Of a DNA stretch of 36,750 bases, positions 20,001-26,010 are shown piece by piece. Location of the stretch: the NCBI GenBank assembly GCA_013416795.1, contig RQSC01000314.1, positions 79,251 through 116,000 of the forward strand, in the 5' to 3' direction. The notes beneath the pieces are model-generated. The model was not told the origin of the DNA and searched no databases. It saw only the letters and a list, made by a program, of their open reading frames with translations. Positions within the stretch are counted from its first letter, which is position 1. Each line of letters opens with the position of its first letter. The position numbers were made by a program, and so were the translations under genes. The stretch is from Prasinococcaceae sp. CCMP 1430. Its lineage: Eukaryota; Prasinodermophyta; Palmophyllophyceae; Prasinococcales; Prasinococcaceae.

Positions 20001-23000
20001 ACGACGGCGGCAATGGCCTCCTTGATGTTGCCCTTCGCTTTTGCGCCTCCGCAGGCGACCTCCGGATCGTCCGAGGAGCTTCGCTCACAGGCTCCTTTCC
20101 AAAGCAGCACGAGAGCGCCGGTGAAGCGCTCGAACGCGTCTGCAGCAGCATCGACGTACCCCGTCACAGGTGTGGCCGCAGCCTCGAGGATTGCTTCGAG
20201 GACGATGAGGGGATCAAGCTCGCGCAGAGATGTCTGGGCGGCCGGCAGAGCGGGCAACGAAGACATTCCATCTGCAGAAGCACCCGCTCCAGCTGCGGCA
20301 CCAGCAGCGGCGGTCGCAGCAGAGCCGCCCGCAGCGGCAGCTGCATTGGTCGCGTCGGCAGCATTGGCGGTCTCCGCAGCGGTGGCGTACGCGGCCTCCA
20401 CCTCCAACTCCTGTGTTGCACACGTCTTCACATACCCCCCAGCAGAGAGCATGGCGAGGTGCGTGCTGATGGCGTTGTTGAAGGGCTTGGCACTGTCCTC
20501 CATGCCCGGCAAAGCCGCCGCCGAGATGCACGTGGTCAAGATCTGACACACAACCTGACTCTCAGCGAGTAGCTGCATGCGTGTGCGTGCCCCCCCGGCA
20601 GCGGCCGCATGTGCAGCCTGCCCGGCAGCAGCAGCCTGCGCGCCCGCGCCCTCCGCATCCTTGCAGCCAAGAAGGGCATCGGCCAAGTCCTTAGCGGCCG
20701 TGGCCTTGCCACGCATGCCGAGCGCTGCCGATGCACATGCGTGCAGCACGCGCAGCGAAGCCTTTCGTGCCGCAGGCTCCGTGTTGATGATGCACGCACG
20801 CCGAACGAAGGCGATGACCTTGTCCAGCGGCACCAAAAACGGGGTCGAAGGCGCAAACGTGAGCAGCACACGGAAGCCGTGCTCCGGGTACTCTTTGCAC
20901 TGCACCCCTGCGCTTTCGTCGATCATGCGGCTTGAACGCCCACCCAGCTTGCCGAGCAGCTGCAGGGCCTTGGCTCCGAACTGGAACGGCGGCGGGCGCA
21001 CCAAGCTCCACAGCGCGCCGACCACCCGTGGCGCAAGCGCGCCGAGTTCGTCCTCAAGGAAGTCGGGGCTGAGCTTGTCGATCCAAGACTCGCACACGCG
21101 CAGGCCAAGCTGGGTGAGCTCCGCGGGTGGAGACCACGCGATGCTTTCGTCCTTTTCGATGGCCAAGAGTACGGGGCGAACCAGCATGCTGAGGTGCGGC
21201 ATCAGGCTTGCGAGGCGGGCGGGCATGTTCAAGCACGTCTCGACGACATACGCGCGGTGTGCGAGGCCAGCCGGCGAGTCCAGAAGGCTCACCACAGCCT
21301 GCAGCGTCCCGGGCAGGAGGGGCACAAACTCGGCGTAGAGCACCTCCGATCGAGTCTGCGCTAGCGCTCGGAAGAGCTTGCGAGTGGCGTCCAGAAACGC
21401 GCCCAGGGGCTCACCGTTCTCGATCGCCTTCCTCAGCCGCATCACCAGCGGGCCCACGTGCGGGCGTGACAGCCTGTCGGCGTCGTTCGGCATGCTCGCA
21501 ACTAGCGAGCACAGCAGCGAGATGAGCTTCAGGCTGAGGCGCGCCGCAGCGCTCTCCGGGTCCGCGAGGATCTCCAGTCTCTTCGGCGACGCTAAGTAGC
21601 CCCCGAGCACGTCGGCGAAGGGCCGCCCGGTCTGTGGGTGCGCCACCAGGGCCGCGGGTACGGTGCCGAGCGCATGGTTCTCAATCATGCCCTGGAAAAG
21701 CACGTCAAAGTGCATCGAGAAGATGTCACGGAAGTTATGCGGCTCAAGCACGGTGAACATAGCCGCAAAGTGCTCGAAGATTTCCTTGTCCGTAGGCGGA
21801 AAGAGCGATAGACACGGGACGCCATGCTTGAGCATCCCTGTGGCGATGCGGACCTCGTCATTGGACATGCCGCGCGCCGGGGGCGGGGCCATGGTGTTCG
21901 CACCACCCTGCGCACCCCCGGAGCCACCGGCACCCACTGCCCCTGCGACGCCCGCAGCGCCTGTGCTCACGTCAACACCTTGTTGCTGGCGCTGCTGCTC
22001 GGTGAGGCGATTGAATTTGGTCACGCTCCACATCAACGTTTTCATGCCCATGATCAATGTCCGCAGCAGTGCCCGACAGTCCTGGATGTCCTTCGCGTGC
22101 GTGGTCACACTCTGCTGCAAGTAGAGGACCTCACGCTCTTTCTCATCGGCCTCACTTGCTTTGCCGGCATCCAAACTGGCCTCGCCAGCCCCATCGGTGA
22201 CCTTCGGCGCCCCCTCGGCGGCTGCGCTGGCCTTGGCGGACTGCTCCTTCTGCAAACGCTCCTGCTCCTTGATGAGCTCTTTGGTCACCGGCTGAAGCGC
22301 CTCGAGCTTCGACACGAAAGTCTCGAGAATGCGTCCGAGCAGCGCCCTTCCCTCGGCGCGGCTGAGTTCATCGCCGCGGCGGGTGAAGATGGACTCGACC
22401 AAGTTGAGCATCAGGCGCACGCAGGTCGTCTGCACGCTGGTAGGCAGCGTGGGGTCGTGCACGTTGCAGCTGAAGAGATGCACGATGCGCCGCAGCTGAT
22501 GCATTGAGAGCTCCAGGCGCACATGGTGCACGAGCTCCGCGAGGAGCGAGTAGCCCAGGGGGCGCAGCGTCTCCAAGCACGCGCGCCCCGAGCCCACGAG
22601 CACCTTCTCATCTAGCAGCGTTCCGATGCGCGCGTGAAAGCCCTGGCGGAACTCGGTCGCCAGCACATGGCGTGTAGCAACCAGCAGCTCCTTGCGGGTG
22701 GCCACGTTGTCTGGGCAAGTCACCAGCAAGTCCACGATGCCCTGGCTGACGCGATCCTTGTGAGGGCGCAAAGTGTCCGCACACGAGCGCAGCAAGTAGG
22801 TGAGGAAACTGACCGTCTTCACCTGGGCGGCCTTGAAGTCGGAGTACAGGTCGCGCAGCGTGGCGGGAATGGGCTGCGTCGGGCCCTTCAGAGCGATCAC
22901 GTTCACCATCAGCGGGAGGAGCACGTTGACATTCTGTCCGATGTGCTTAGGGTACAGCTGGAAGAGAAACATGACAATGAGCGGGCACTCGATGACGACC

Positions 23001-24031
23001 TTGAAAGAGCGCTTCGACGGCGTGTCGGCGGACGACACGCTCGACGAGCCCGAGCCACTGATACCCCCGTCGATTCCTCCCTCGCCCGGACCCCCCTCGG
23101 CGGAGGGCAGGGTCCCGCCGGTAGCCGCAGTGCCGGCGCCGCCAGTAGCTGCAGCAGCGTCGGCCCCGCCGGCCTGGGCACCTGCCTCAGCGCCCTCGGC
23201 CTTGGCCTTGTCAGCCTGTTGGCCCGATCCCGAGCCGTCGTTGCCTGCGCTCGCGCCTTCCGCCGCACCGGCGGCCGCCGAGGCCCCTCCGCTCGTGCCC
23301 GCGGCGCCCTTGGCTGCGGCCGCAGCCTGCGCCGCGGCTTCGAGGTCCGTCCTCTCCTTCTCCACCGCCTTGGCCAGATCGGCTGCCGCGTTCGGGGCCT
23401 GTTCGTACAGCGAGCACACGAACTTCAGGAAGGGCGCGACGTGATCTTCAAGCGTTGGGCGGAAGTTCTTGTGAAGATCAAAGATGATGCGAAGGCAGAT
23501 GAGCGCGCACGCCTCCTTGTCCACCTCAAGCACGTGCAGGCACAGCGCCATGAGCTGCTGCACGTACGGGCGCAGAAACTCGTTGTGCGGCAAGCGATTG
23601 AGCACCTCCAGCAGGACCTTGCGCAGCTTGGACTCCTGCCTGGCGCGCTTCATCGCCGCCGCCGCGGTCGCCGCGCGCTCCTTCTGCGCCTCCTTGTCTG
23701 CACTATCGTCCTCTTTGTCTTTCGCCTCGTCCTCCGCACCGTCCGCGGGCGCCGCAGCCGGCGCCGCGGCGGGCGCGGTGCCTGGCGGCAGCTCCAGTGG
23801 CGGCTGGATGGCCGCCGGGGCGGACGCGTCGCCTGCGGCAGTCACCGGCCTGCTCAGCAGCTTCTGGAAGACGGGGAAGTAGTGCTGCAGGAAGCCCTGG
23901 TACTCTGCGGTGTGCACGATCTCGATGGAGTCACGCACCTGGTTGGCCAGCTCGAGCTGGCGCTCGATGCTCACGCCATCGGCGGTGAACTCGCCCGCGT
24001 GCTCCGCGAACTTCTTCGCGTCGAGCATCAT
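11033..24031 (-). CDS. TRRAP: TRRAP/Tra1 PIKK-family pseudokinase, single 13-kb exon
   Basis: Scaffold subunit of SAGA- and NuA4-type histone acetyltransferase complexes, which contacts transcription activators in the nucleus. From the ATG at 24031 it is 4,332 aa, longer than the human protein (about 3,860). The N-terminal HEAT region has close TRRAP matches: LPHNEFLRPYVQQLM, ALICLRIIFDLHKNFRP, DLYSDFKAAQVKTVSFLTYL, RKELLVATRHVLATEFRQGF and LVGSGRACLETLRPLGYSLL. The FAT region lies around residues 3100-3750. The PI3K-like region (about 3900-4200) has RVGLVGVDGRVAHFIVQ and ENLLNQYVYKTIPNG. Where kinases carry HRD/DxxN and DFG it reads FSRRGGSFMHADFRVEL, so catalysis is lost, as in all TRRAPs. 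FATC ends AAAINPANIVSMDAVWHPWM. The extra length is Ala/Gly/Gln and acidic linkers (for example 16640-16930, 18110-18370, 19560-19760, 23030-23330). I chose ATG 24031 because the first conserved helix follows it. The frame stays open to 24241 without family similarity. Confidence 0.97.
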   Translation of the reverse strand: MMLDAKKFAEHAGEFTADGVSIERQLELANQVRDSIEIVHTAEYQGFLQHYFPVFQKLLSRPVTAAGDASAPAAIQPPLELPPGTAPAAAPAAAPADGAEDEAKDKEDDSADKEAQKERAATAAAAMKRARQESKLRKVLLEVLNRLPHNEFLRPYVQQLMALCLHVLEVDKEACALICLRIIFDLHKNFRPTLEDHVAPFLKFVCSLYEQAPNAAADLAKAVEKERTDLEAAAQAAAAAKGAAGTSGGASAAAGAAEGASAGNDGSGSGQQADKAKAEGAEAGAQAGGADAAAATGGAGTAATGGTLPSAEGGPGEGGIDGGISGSGSSSVSSADTPSKRSFKVVIECPLIVMFLFQLYPKHIGQNVNVLLPLMVNVIALKGPTQPIPATLRDLYSDFKAAQVKTVSFLTYLLRSCADTLRPHKDRVSQGIVDLLVTCPDNVATRKELLVATRHVLATEFRQGFHARIGTLLDEKVLVGSGRACLETLRPLGYSLLAELVHHVRLELSMHQLRRIVHLFSCNVHDPTLPTSVQTTCVRLMLNLVESIFTRRGDELSRAEGRALLGRILETFVSKLEALQPVTKELIKEQERLQKEQSAKASAAAEGAPKVTDGAGEASLDAGKASEADEKEREVLYLQQSVTTHAKDIQDCRALLRTLIMGMKTLMWSVTKFNRLTEQQRQQQGVDVSTGAAGVAGAVGAGGSGGAQGGANTMAPPPARGMSNDEVRIATGMLKHGVPCLSLFPPTDKEIFEHFAAMFTVLEPHNFRDIFSMHFDVLFQGMIENHALGTVPAALVAHPQTGRPFADVLGGYLASPKRLEILADPESAAARLSLKLISLLCSLVASMPNDADRLSRPHVGPLVMRLRKAIENGEPLGAFLDATRKLFRALAQTRSEVLYAEFVPLLPGTLQAVVSLLDSPAGLAHRAYVVETCLNMPARLASLMPHLSMLVRPVLLAIEKDESIAWSPPAELTQLGLRVCESWIDKLSPDFLEDELGALAPRVVGALWSLVRPPPFQFGAKALQLLGKLGGRSSRMIDESAGVQCKEYPEHGFRVLLTFAPSTPFLVPLDKVIAFVRRACIINTEPAARKASLRVLHACASAALGMRGKATAAKDLADALLGCKDAEGAGAQAAAAGQAAHAAAAGGARTRMQLLAESQVVCQILTTCISAAALPGMEDSAKPFNNAISTHLAMLSAGGYVKTCATQELEVEAAYATAAETANAADATNAAAAAGGSAATAAAGAAAGAGASADGMSSLPALPAAQTSLRELDPLIVLEAILEAAATPVTGYVDAAADAFERFTGALVLLWKGACERSSSDDPEVACGGAKAKGNIKEAIAAVVARLSHACYEEGWARRVASTRLLGMAILCLRDLDLLSLELAVPAIHAYLHVLSFCKMPAPMELIKAARKNLQGLMAAAFPARIVPAATEPAAVEASGDKQPEAKAGDGKEKDKKKDGSDEDKEKDGSDDAQTEGEAGGSDAPAALSEEAQKYLAELCKAMAVKLLTPATVPACRDACIEGLQHAARVRDVSVKELMEPYLEDQLKQVLARPFSSRPLAEQAGLADTLTFCMEQTPPLVAIDEKVVPILCEALITADQEMLATGGKNTRATPALEAVSLAAVRMLAASLALDSLTMTIPQALMPAPVPANPGAQPPPAPAPVELRSKAVSVFFLCLIRGRDDVAAPAKKGIQTALDRKNLPKELLQSSLRPILLNLATYRTLNLPLLNGLADLLSLLSAWFNKSLGEKLLEHLERWMYPERLAADQTAWKPGEDAKVAAAIIELFHLLPDVAQEFLPRLVPLVDGLERALPAVDLPSEVCSILEAPLSKYLCKYSSQSVDYFLDKLSDPQQYRRLVSVIAKPEGKELLEELLKSADKVLAVTFGQRQEPSGSVAGSTVVATTTNTGPTGDIITVVTTTEAGGQPTVANAGAGATAQGAAADAGNKEQGTAQPMDTDAPAPGSMGGAGALTALTSAHPARFEGIGLIAELVRLSPRWLLENPRLFDAVCAAWADPSRRERIKDEERLPEHQVHESERLLHCLVACVREDRTRNRLLFKLLSALTVSSRVDYTFVRELFSEDVAKKYSAAEQRAVLTEFLAIFKERALPQSELVLGLQHIVLPIIEAITGEGSENRASEVVDAEIVSGIVSTLLDPAEDVSAHYSESLRVELLQLATELIRKMPNELTPHRKELIKFGWNHLKRDGCSSKQWAFVNVCHFLEVYQAPEKIILQVFVALLRACQPEGRALVRKALDVLAPALPRRLSSGEHRFPIWIRYTKKILVEESHSMPHLIHIWQLVVRHPDLFYESRAQFVPQIINTLSRLGLPTNAPPENRRLALDLVTLVIDWEVKRKRLAASVGSAEGGAGDSATGSKRQREDGPAAADAEPDAKKTKDAAASGGQAGAEAAGTAAASAGDGAEGGAAMEVDAAGGAAAADGKQAQQQPQQQKQKQRKLSDWSLNAAMEELVMSFLTRMMFAAAEAKGKDREVTALYPHALAIFQRVVKMWPATSIRLNYLDKHFQHQNVPTSVLLAVLHVYNAALETQGSAFLLAQSSSGTHTNLQQIGNVLQRCFQVCDPVLHGPLASVCASVSCVPPQTGLDTLQQKLEEFTVQHLLSGSEASARQAQAQAQGNPLPPPPTEHCAGTKQAICASQILIALMEEVSKRGLLPDVNKRVDGVALGGGGGAVGNPAMSMSIAAPLTPLSQRVGRLMAAALKLLHRYGKERLWRLKFDAHTAAAQLNAPPSIAALDNVRRLLLLLCEQMPRYPALKKGFLQALVLLIQTGDTDPNALMAVLAVLRQWLRTGGKIGSPGALQTNEVVLFLQRLASIDRADTENVARREAQRGKDQSRLRAWKDEFLRLLEDLACAPDPSSAAVQVDAGSNGPPTSAKAGTEADAKGDAKADVKAGAKQGVKADDGVGTVPADLRRDAFDKVERAFMIGLRANDPEVRRKFFERYHAAIDTQLYARLLAIVGQQEWEAVSSTFWLTQAVRLLLAILKKKEPITLAPNSAAMPAIGVAAAGAEAPQAQERQPPAGAGSAAAKEDTQGGKPEGMDVDAAPKSSGPDHEGAEEGKGDDQSGGAPAESAASPLEELFEQHSAWLSSLSSLCVEDLIEPLEEIAHSDAQLSCSLWVIFFPITWAALDKQNQVQVVKPMIALLSKECHLRQAQQRPNVMQALLESISLSLPQPKVPSELIRFIGRTYNTWHVAIPMLESHVNLFPQDTRCFDALADLYRLLGEHDMIAGLWRKRCNAKETASGLALMQHGMYARAQDVFSNCLTQVYDGNFQEAMKKAEICLWEDSWVQCARQLNQWDQVAEFARVIDHSEMQLESLWKLGDWQQLRESVFPKAQCEETPALKCVTARAALQAGSVEAGDTAVRQGVLLALHRWWALPPVGVQAHADLLFRFQQLVELQESARVLVEIGHASRSQQHACTELKDILETWRLRLPNEWDSVERWSEMVHWRSHMHNVVINAFKDFHAVNPPLHQLGFRDKAWSVNRLAHIARKHGMSRVCVSVLNKMYGFATMEVQEAFVKICEQAKAHLGPPAELKQGMNLLNTTNLEYFPGQHKAEIFRLRGEMLQAQGDNEGARQAFSTAVSIFKRLPKGWHSWAVHCDKMSSEANAGSASGWLEHAVAAYAQAARAGSSKQRAAATRLMSMVALDACAGGSNLAANALSGYLDIIPLHVWLPWIPQLLVGLQRAEEGVARNILGRLAVAYPQALYCALRTSLLERQPMARSAQMAQQGKPASQHVVAQARAFDAAKECMERLRQQHGALSLELEAVLTELGSKFNPRPEERLLGIIDAFLLRCFKHQASSNSPPPPNFAKELGVLGRSCFSDEACQRHASFAKRYKECFEADFTTADKFASTLGGLQRRLKRWRSVLRQDVRARIPTSLRLEVESPVLAAYRARDLEMPGQYLDPSGSDVDVSLTAKLSHFAADVPIVRRRDASHRRVGLVGVDGRVAHFIVQTSVKTSERGDERALQLLRAVNRLLLKHPECRRRRLALRLPVVVPVWPQVRMVEDDADTVSLGEVYNLHCARYGRDPDQPVVYFKDVVSQAASSARGDAAAAAPALMAARKQAYQDISSKLISENLLNQYVYKTIPNGTHLWIFKRHFTSQLALWSLLGSALRVGGRTPARMLFSRRGGSFMHADFRVELDRSCNLEQPEAVPFRLTRNLQSFATPFGVEGLLVASMAASAQAVLGDPRKSQLRDFLALYFRDEVVTWDGRVQQAVAAATAAGQGPPNPTPPLEPGFVRERSLALASSVAGSLAKCVPSRSSGAGPPAGGAKRGQLSVPPVHAGVAELVAAAINPANIVSMDAVWHPWM

Positions 24032-24613
24032 CGCGCTTCGGTTGGCGGCGCTGCGCCGCGCGACGCCCGCTGCCGCCGCGGCCGCACGGCGGGCGAGCCC
24101 GCAGCTCAGGGGCGAGGGGGGCTGCCGGGGGGAGGCAGGCAGGCGGGCCCGCGGGGGCGCGCGCGCGCACGCCTCCGCCGCCTCGCCTCCTTCCCGCGGA
24201 CAAAACACAAACAAAAAAAAAGCGCAGTGCGTACTAAACACCGCGGAATTGGAATCGATCCATCAAAATGCGTCTCGTTTCGCCCGCTTTTCGGAGCGCT
24301 CGAGCCGCCTTTCCGAGATATTTTTTTTGAACGCCCCCGGGCGCCCCCGCGGGCGCCGCGTCGCGCCATACTTTCGCAGGGGCGTTTTTTTTTCTTTTTT
24401 TTTTGGCGGCGCGGCCGCGCGCTTTTCGCCGAAAACGCGCCGGCCTCGCGCGCCATTAATTCAAACCCTGACCCAAAGCTATACCCTAATGTACGCACGG
24501 TTTCGTAACCGTAACCTCCGCCGTCGACGGAGGCGCCGCGCGCGTTTCCCAAGAGTTTCCCGTGGGTGCATTTGTTTTTGTTTTGCCTGATTATGTAAAG
24601 GAAGGCGCCGGGT
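24032..24613. other. AT-rich divergent intergenic region, TRRAP/NAA60
   Basis: No gene is supported. The region has A and T runs (24210-24220, 24320-24330, 24386-24404), TTTTCGCCGAAAA near 24423, CATTAATTC (24454-24462) and telomere-like ACCCTAA (24483-24489). The TTTTC-GCCGAA plus CATTAATTC arrangement recurs at 8019-8046 in the other divergent pair, so this is probably the shared promoter zone of TRRAP and NAA60. Confidence 0.4.
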
Positions 24614-24635
24614 GCGCCACAGCGCGCGCGCGCGC
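24614..24635 (+). promoter_or_regulatory. GCCACA/GCGCGCG element of the NAA60 gene
   Basis: Begins GCGCCACAGCGCGCGCG and ends about 95 nt upstream of the ATG at 24730. Its first 17 bases are identical to those at 8251. Confidence 0.45.
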
Positions 24636-24729
24636 GGCGCGCCGGAGGGCGCGGGGCTCTCCACCTGCTCCCTCCCGGCCCAGCTTCCCCCCCCCCCCTG
24701 GCCGCCCGTCGCACCTCCGCGCGGATCGG

Positions 24730-25827
24730 ATGGCGCCCGCGCCGCCGGCGTGCGTGCGCTTCCGCGAAGTGCGCCCCGGGGACGTCGACGCGCTGCGCGC
24801 CGCGCACGCGCGCCTCTTCCCCCTGCAGTACGAGCGCGAGTTCTACGACGCGGTGCGCAGCAGGGGCGAGGGCGTCGAGTGCATCGTGGCGGTGGCGGCG
24901 CGCGGCGCGTACGAAGAGCTGGCGGCGGGCGAGGACGGGGGTTTAGAGCCTGCTGCGAGCACGGTTGGCGAGGAGGCGCACCCGCTGTGCCCAGACACCA
25001 GCACGGGGCCGCTGTGGGTCGGGGATGCGGCAGAAGGAGAGGCGGTGGAGGAGCTCGTGGGCTTCGTCACCTGGCGACAGATGGCCGAGACGGACGTGGA
25101 CGCCGGCCTGCTCGCGGCAGACTCTCACCCGTGCAGGCCTGCGAACGGAGGGGCGCCGGCTGCTCTGGGCCAGCGGTGCGGCGCGTACGTGCTCACGCTG
25201 GGCTCCGTGTCCCGATGGCAGCGGCGCGGGGTGGCCGCAGCGCTGCTGCAGCGTGCTGTTGGCGGCGCGCAGCGCGTGCGTCGCTGCAAGTGCATCTACC
25301 TGCACGTGGCGACGTACAACACGGCAGCCATTAGGCTCTACGAGGCGCACGGCTTTCGCAGGGCGCGCAAGCTCGAGAAGTTCTACGTCATCGACCAGTC
25401 CCTGCACGACGCGTTCAGCCTCATCAGATACTGCAACGGGGGCCATCGGCCGCTCAGCGACATGCCGGTTCCGGAGGCGGCCATTACCGTCGCTGCTGGC
25501 CTCGTTAGCTCACTCTGGCAGAGCCTGCGCTCCTTTGGCGGGGGGATGCACATGGCTCGTGTGGCAGGCGATGGCAGCAACAGAGCGAGCGCCGGCGCGG
25601 AGGGTGACGACGGGTCCACGCCGATGATCATCCCGCCGGCGGCGATCGCGATGGTGCGTGCTGCGAGTCGCGCGAAGAACCACAGAGACTCGCACTGCGC
25701 GCGGCGTGCGACCTTGCGCGAAGATGCGCGGCGATTGCTGACGCTCCGCGCCGCACTCTCAACCCAGGCGGGCTGGCACAAGCCGCAACGACTGCCAAAG
25801 CGGGAGCCACCAGCGGGGATCATATAA
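24730..25827 (+). CDS. NAA60: N-alpha-acetyltransferase 60 (Golgi NatF), single exon
   Basis: GNAT-fold enzyme that acetylates the cytosol-facing N termini of membrane proteins at the Golgi. VRFREVRPGDVDALRAAHAR followed by LFPLQYEREFYD is the typical NAA60 opening. The acetyl-CoA site is VLTLGSVSRWQRRGVAAALL, containing the Q/RxxGxA loop (QRRGVA). CIYLHVATYNTAAIRLYEAHGF (cited in part) and the later NGGH motif (RYCNGGHRPL) are diagnostic. A roughly 40-residue acidic insert (GEDGGLEPA...GDAAEGEA) splits the fold between strands. After the catalytic domain comes a hydrophobic/amphipathic stretch, AAITVAAGLVSSLWQSLRSF, in the place where NAA60 has its membrane-binding helices. The last 100 residues are basic and unconserved. 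Total 365 aa, longer than human NAA60 (242). The ATG at 24730 is the first that directly precedes the conserved start. Confidence 0.9.
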   Translation: MAPAPPACVRFREVRPGDVDALRAAHARLFPLQYEREFYDAVRSRGEGVECIVAVAARGAYEELAAGEDGGLEPAASTVGEEAHPLCPDTSTGPLWVGDAAEGEAVEELVGFVTWRQMAETDVDAGLLAADSHPCRPANGGAPAALGQRCGAYVLTLGSVSRWQRRGVAAALLQRAVGGAQRVRRCKCIYLHVATYNTAAIRLYEAHGFRRARKLEKFYVIDQSLHDAFSLIRYCNGGHRPLSDMPVPEAAITVAAGLVSSLWQSLRSFGGGMHMARVAGDGSNRASAGAEGDDGSTPMIIPPAAIAMVRAASRAKNHRDSHCARRATLREDARRLLTLRAALSTQAGWHKPQRLPKREPPAGII

Positions 25828-26010
25828 TATGCGGCACTGTTCGTTGTGCCTGCTTTGACGTCCAATGTCGCACGAGCGCCAGATGGACGCGACTAACCCC
25901 GATAGACTAGCAGAGTCCAGGGGTGCTGACAGCTGCACCAGCGTCGGGTTTGCTCAGAGATCTAGTCATGGCAGTGGACCATTTTAGTTTACATCATGCA
26001 CATTCGCACA

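Noticed and set aside
11033-24031. TRRAP as an active PIKK kinase such as ATM or TOR
   Set aside because: HRD/DxxN and DFG equivalents are missing and the N-terminal matches are TRRAP-specific.
24032-24241. TRRAP start at 24241
   Set aside because: The extra 70 residues are low complexity with no family similarity and the codon lies in the promoter region; ATG 24031 immediately precedes the first conserved helix.
22634-24508. 624-codon plus-strand frame opposite the TRRAP N-terminus
   Set aside because: Shadow frame that runs on through the AT-rich intergenic block; no homology recognised.
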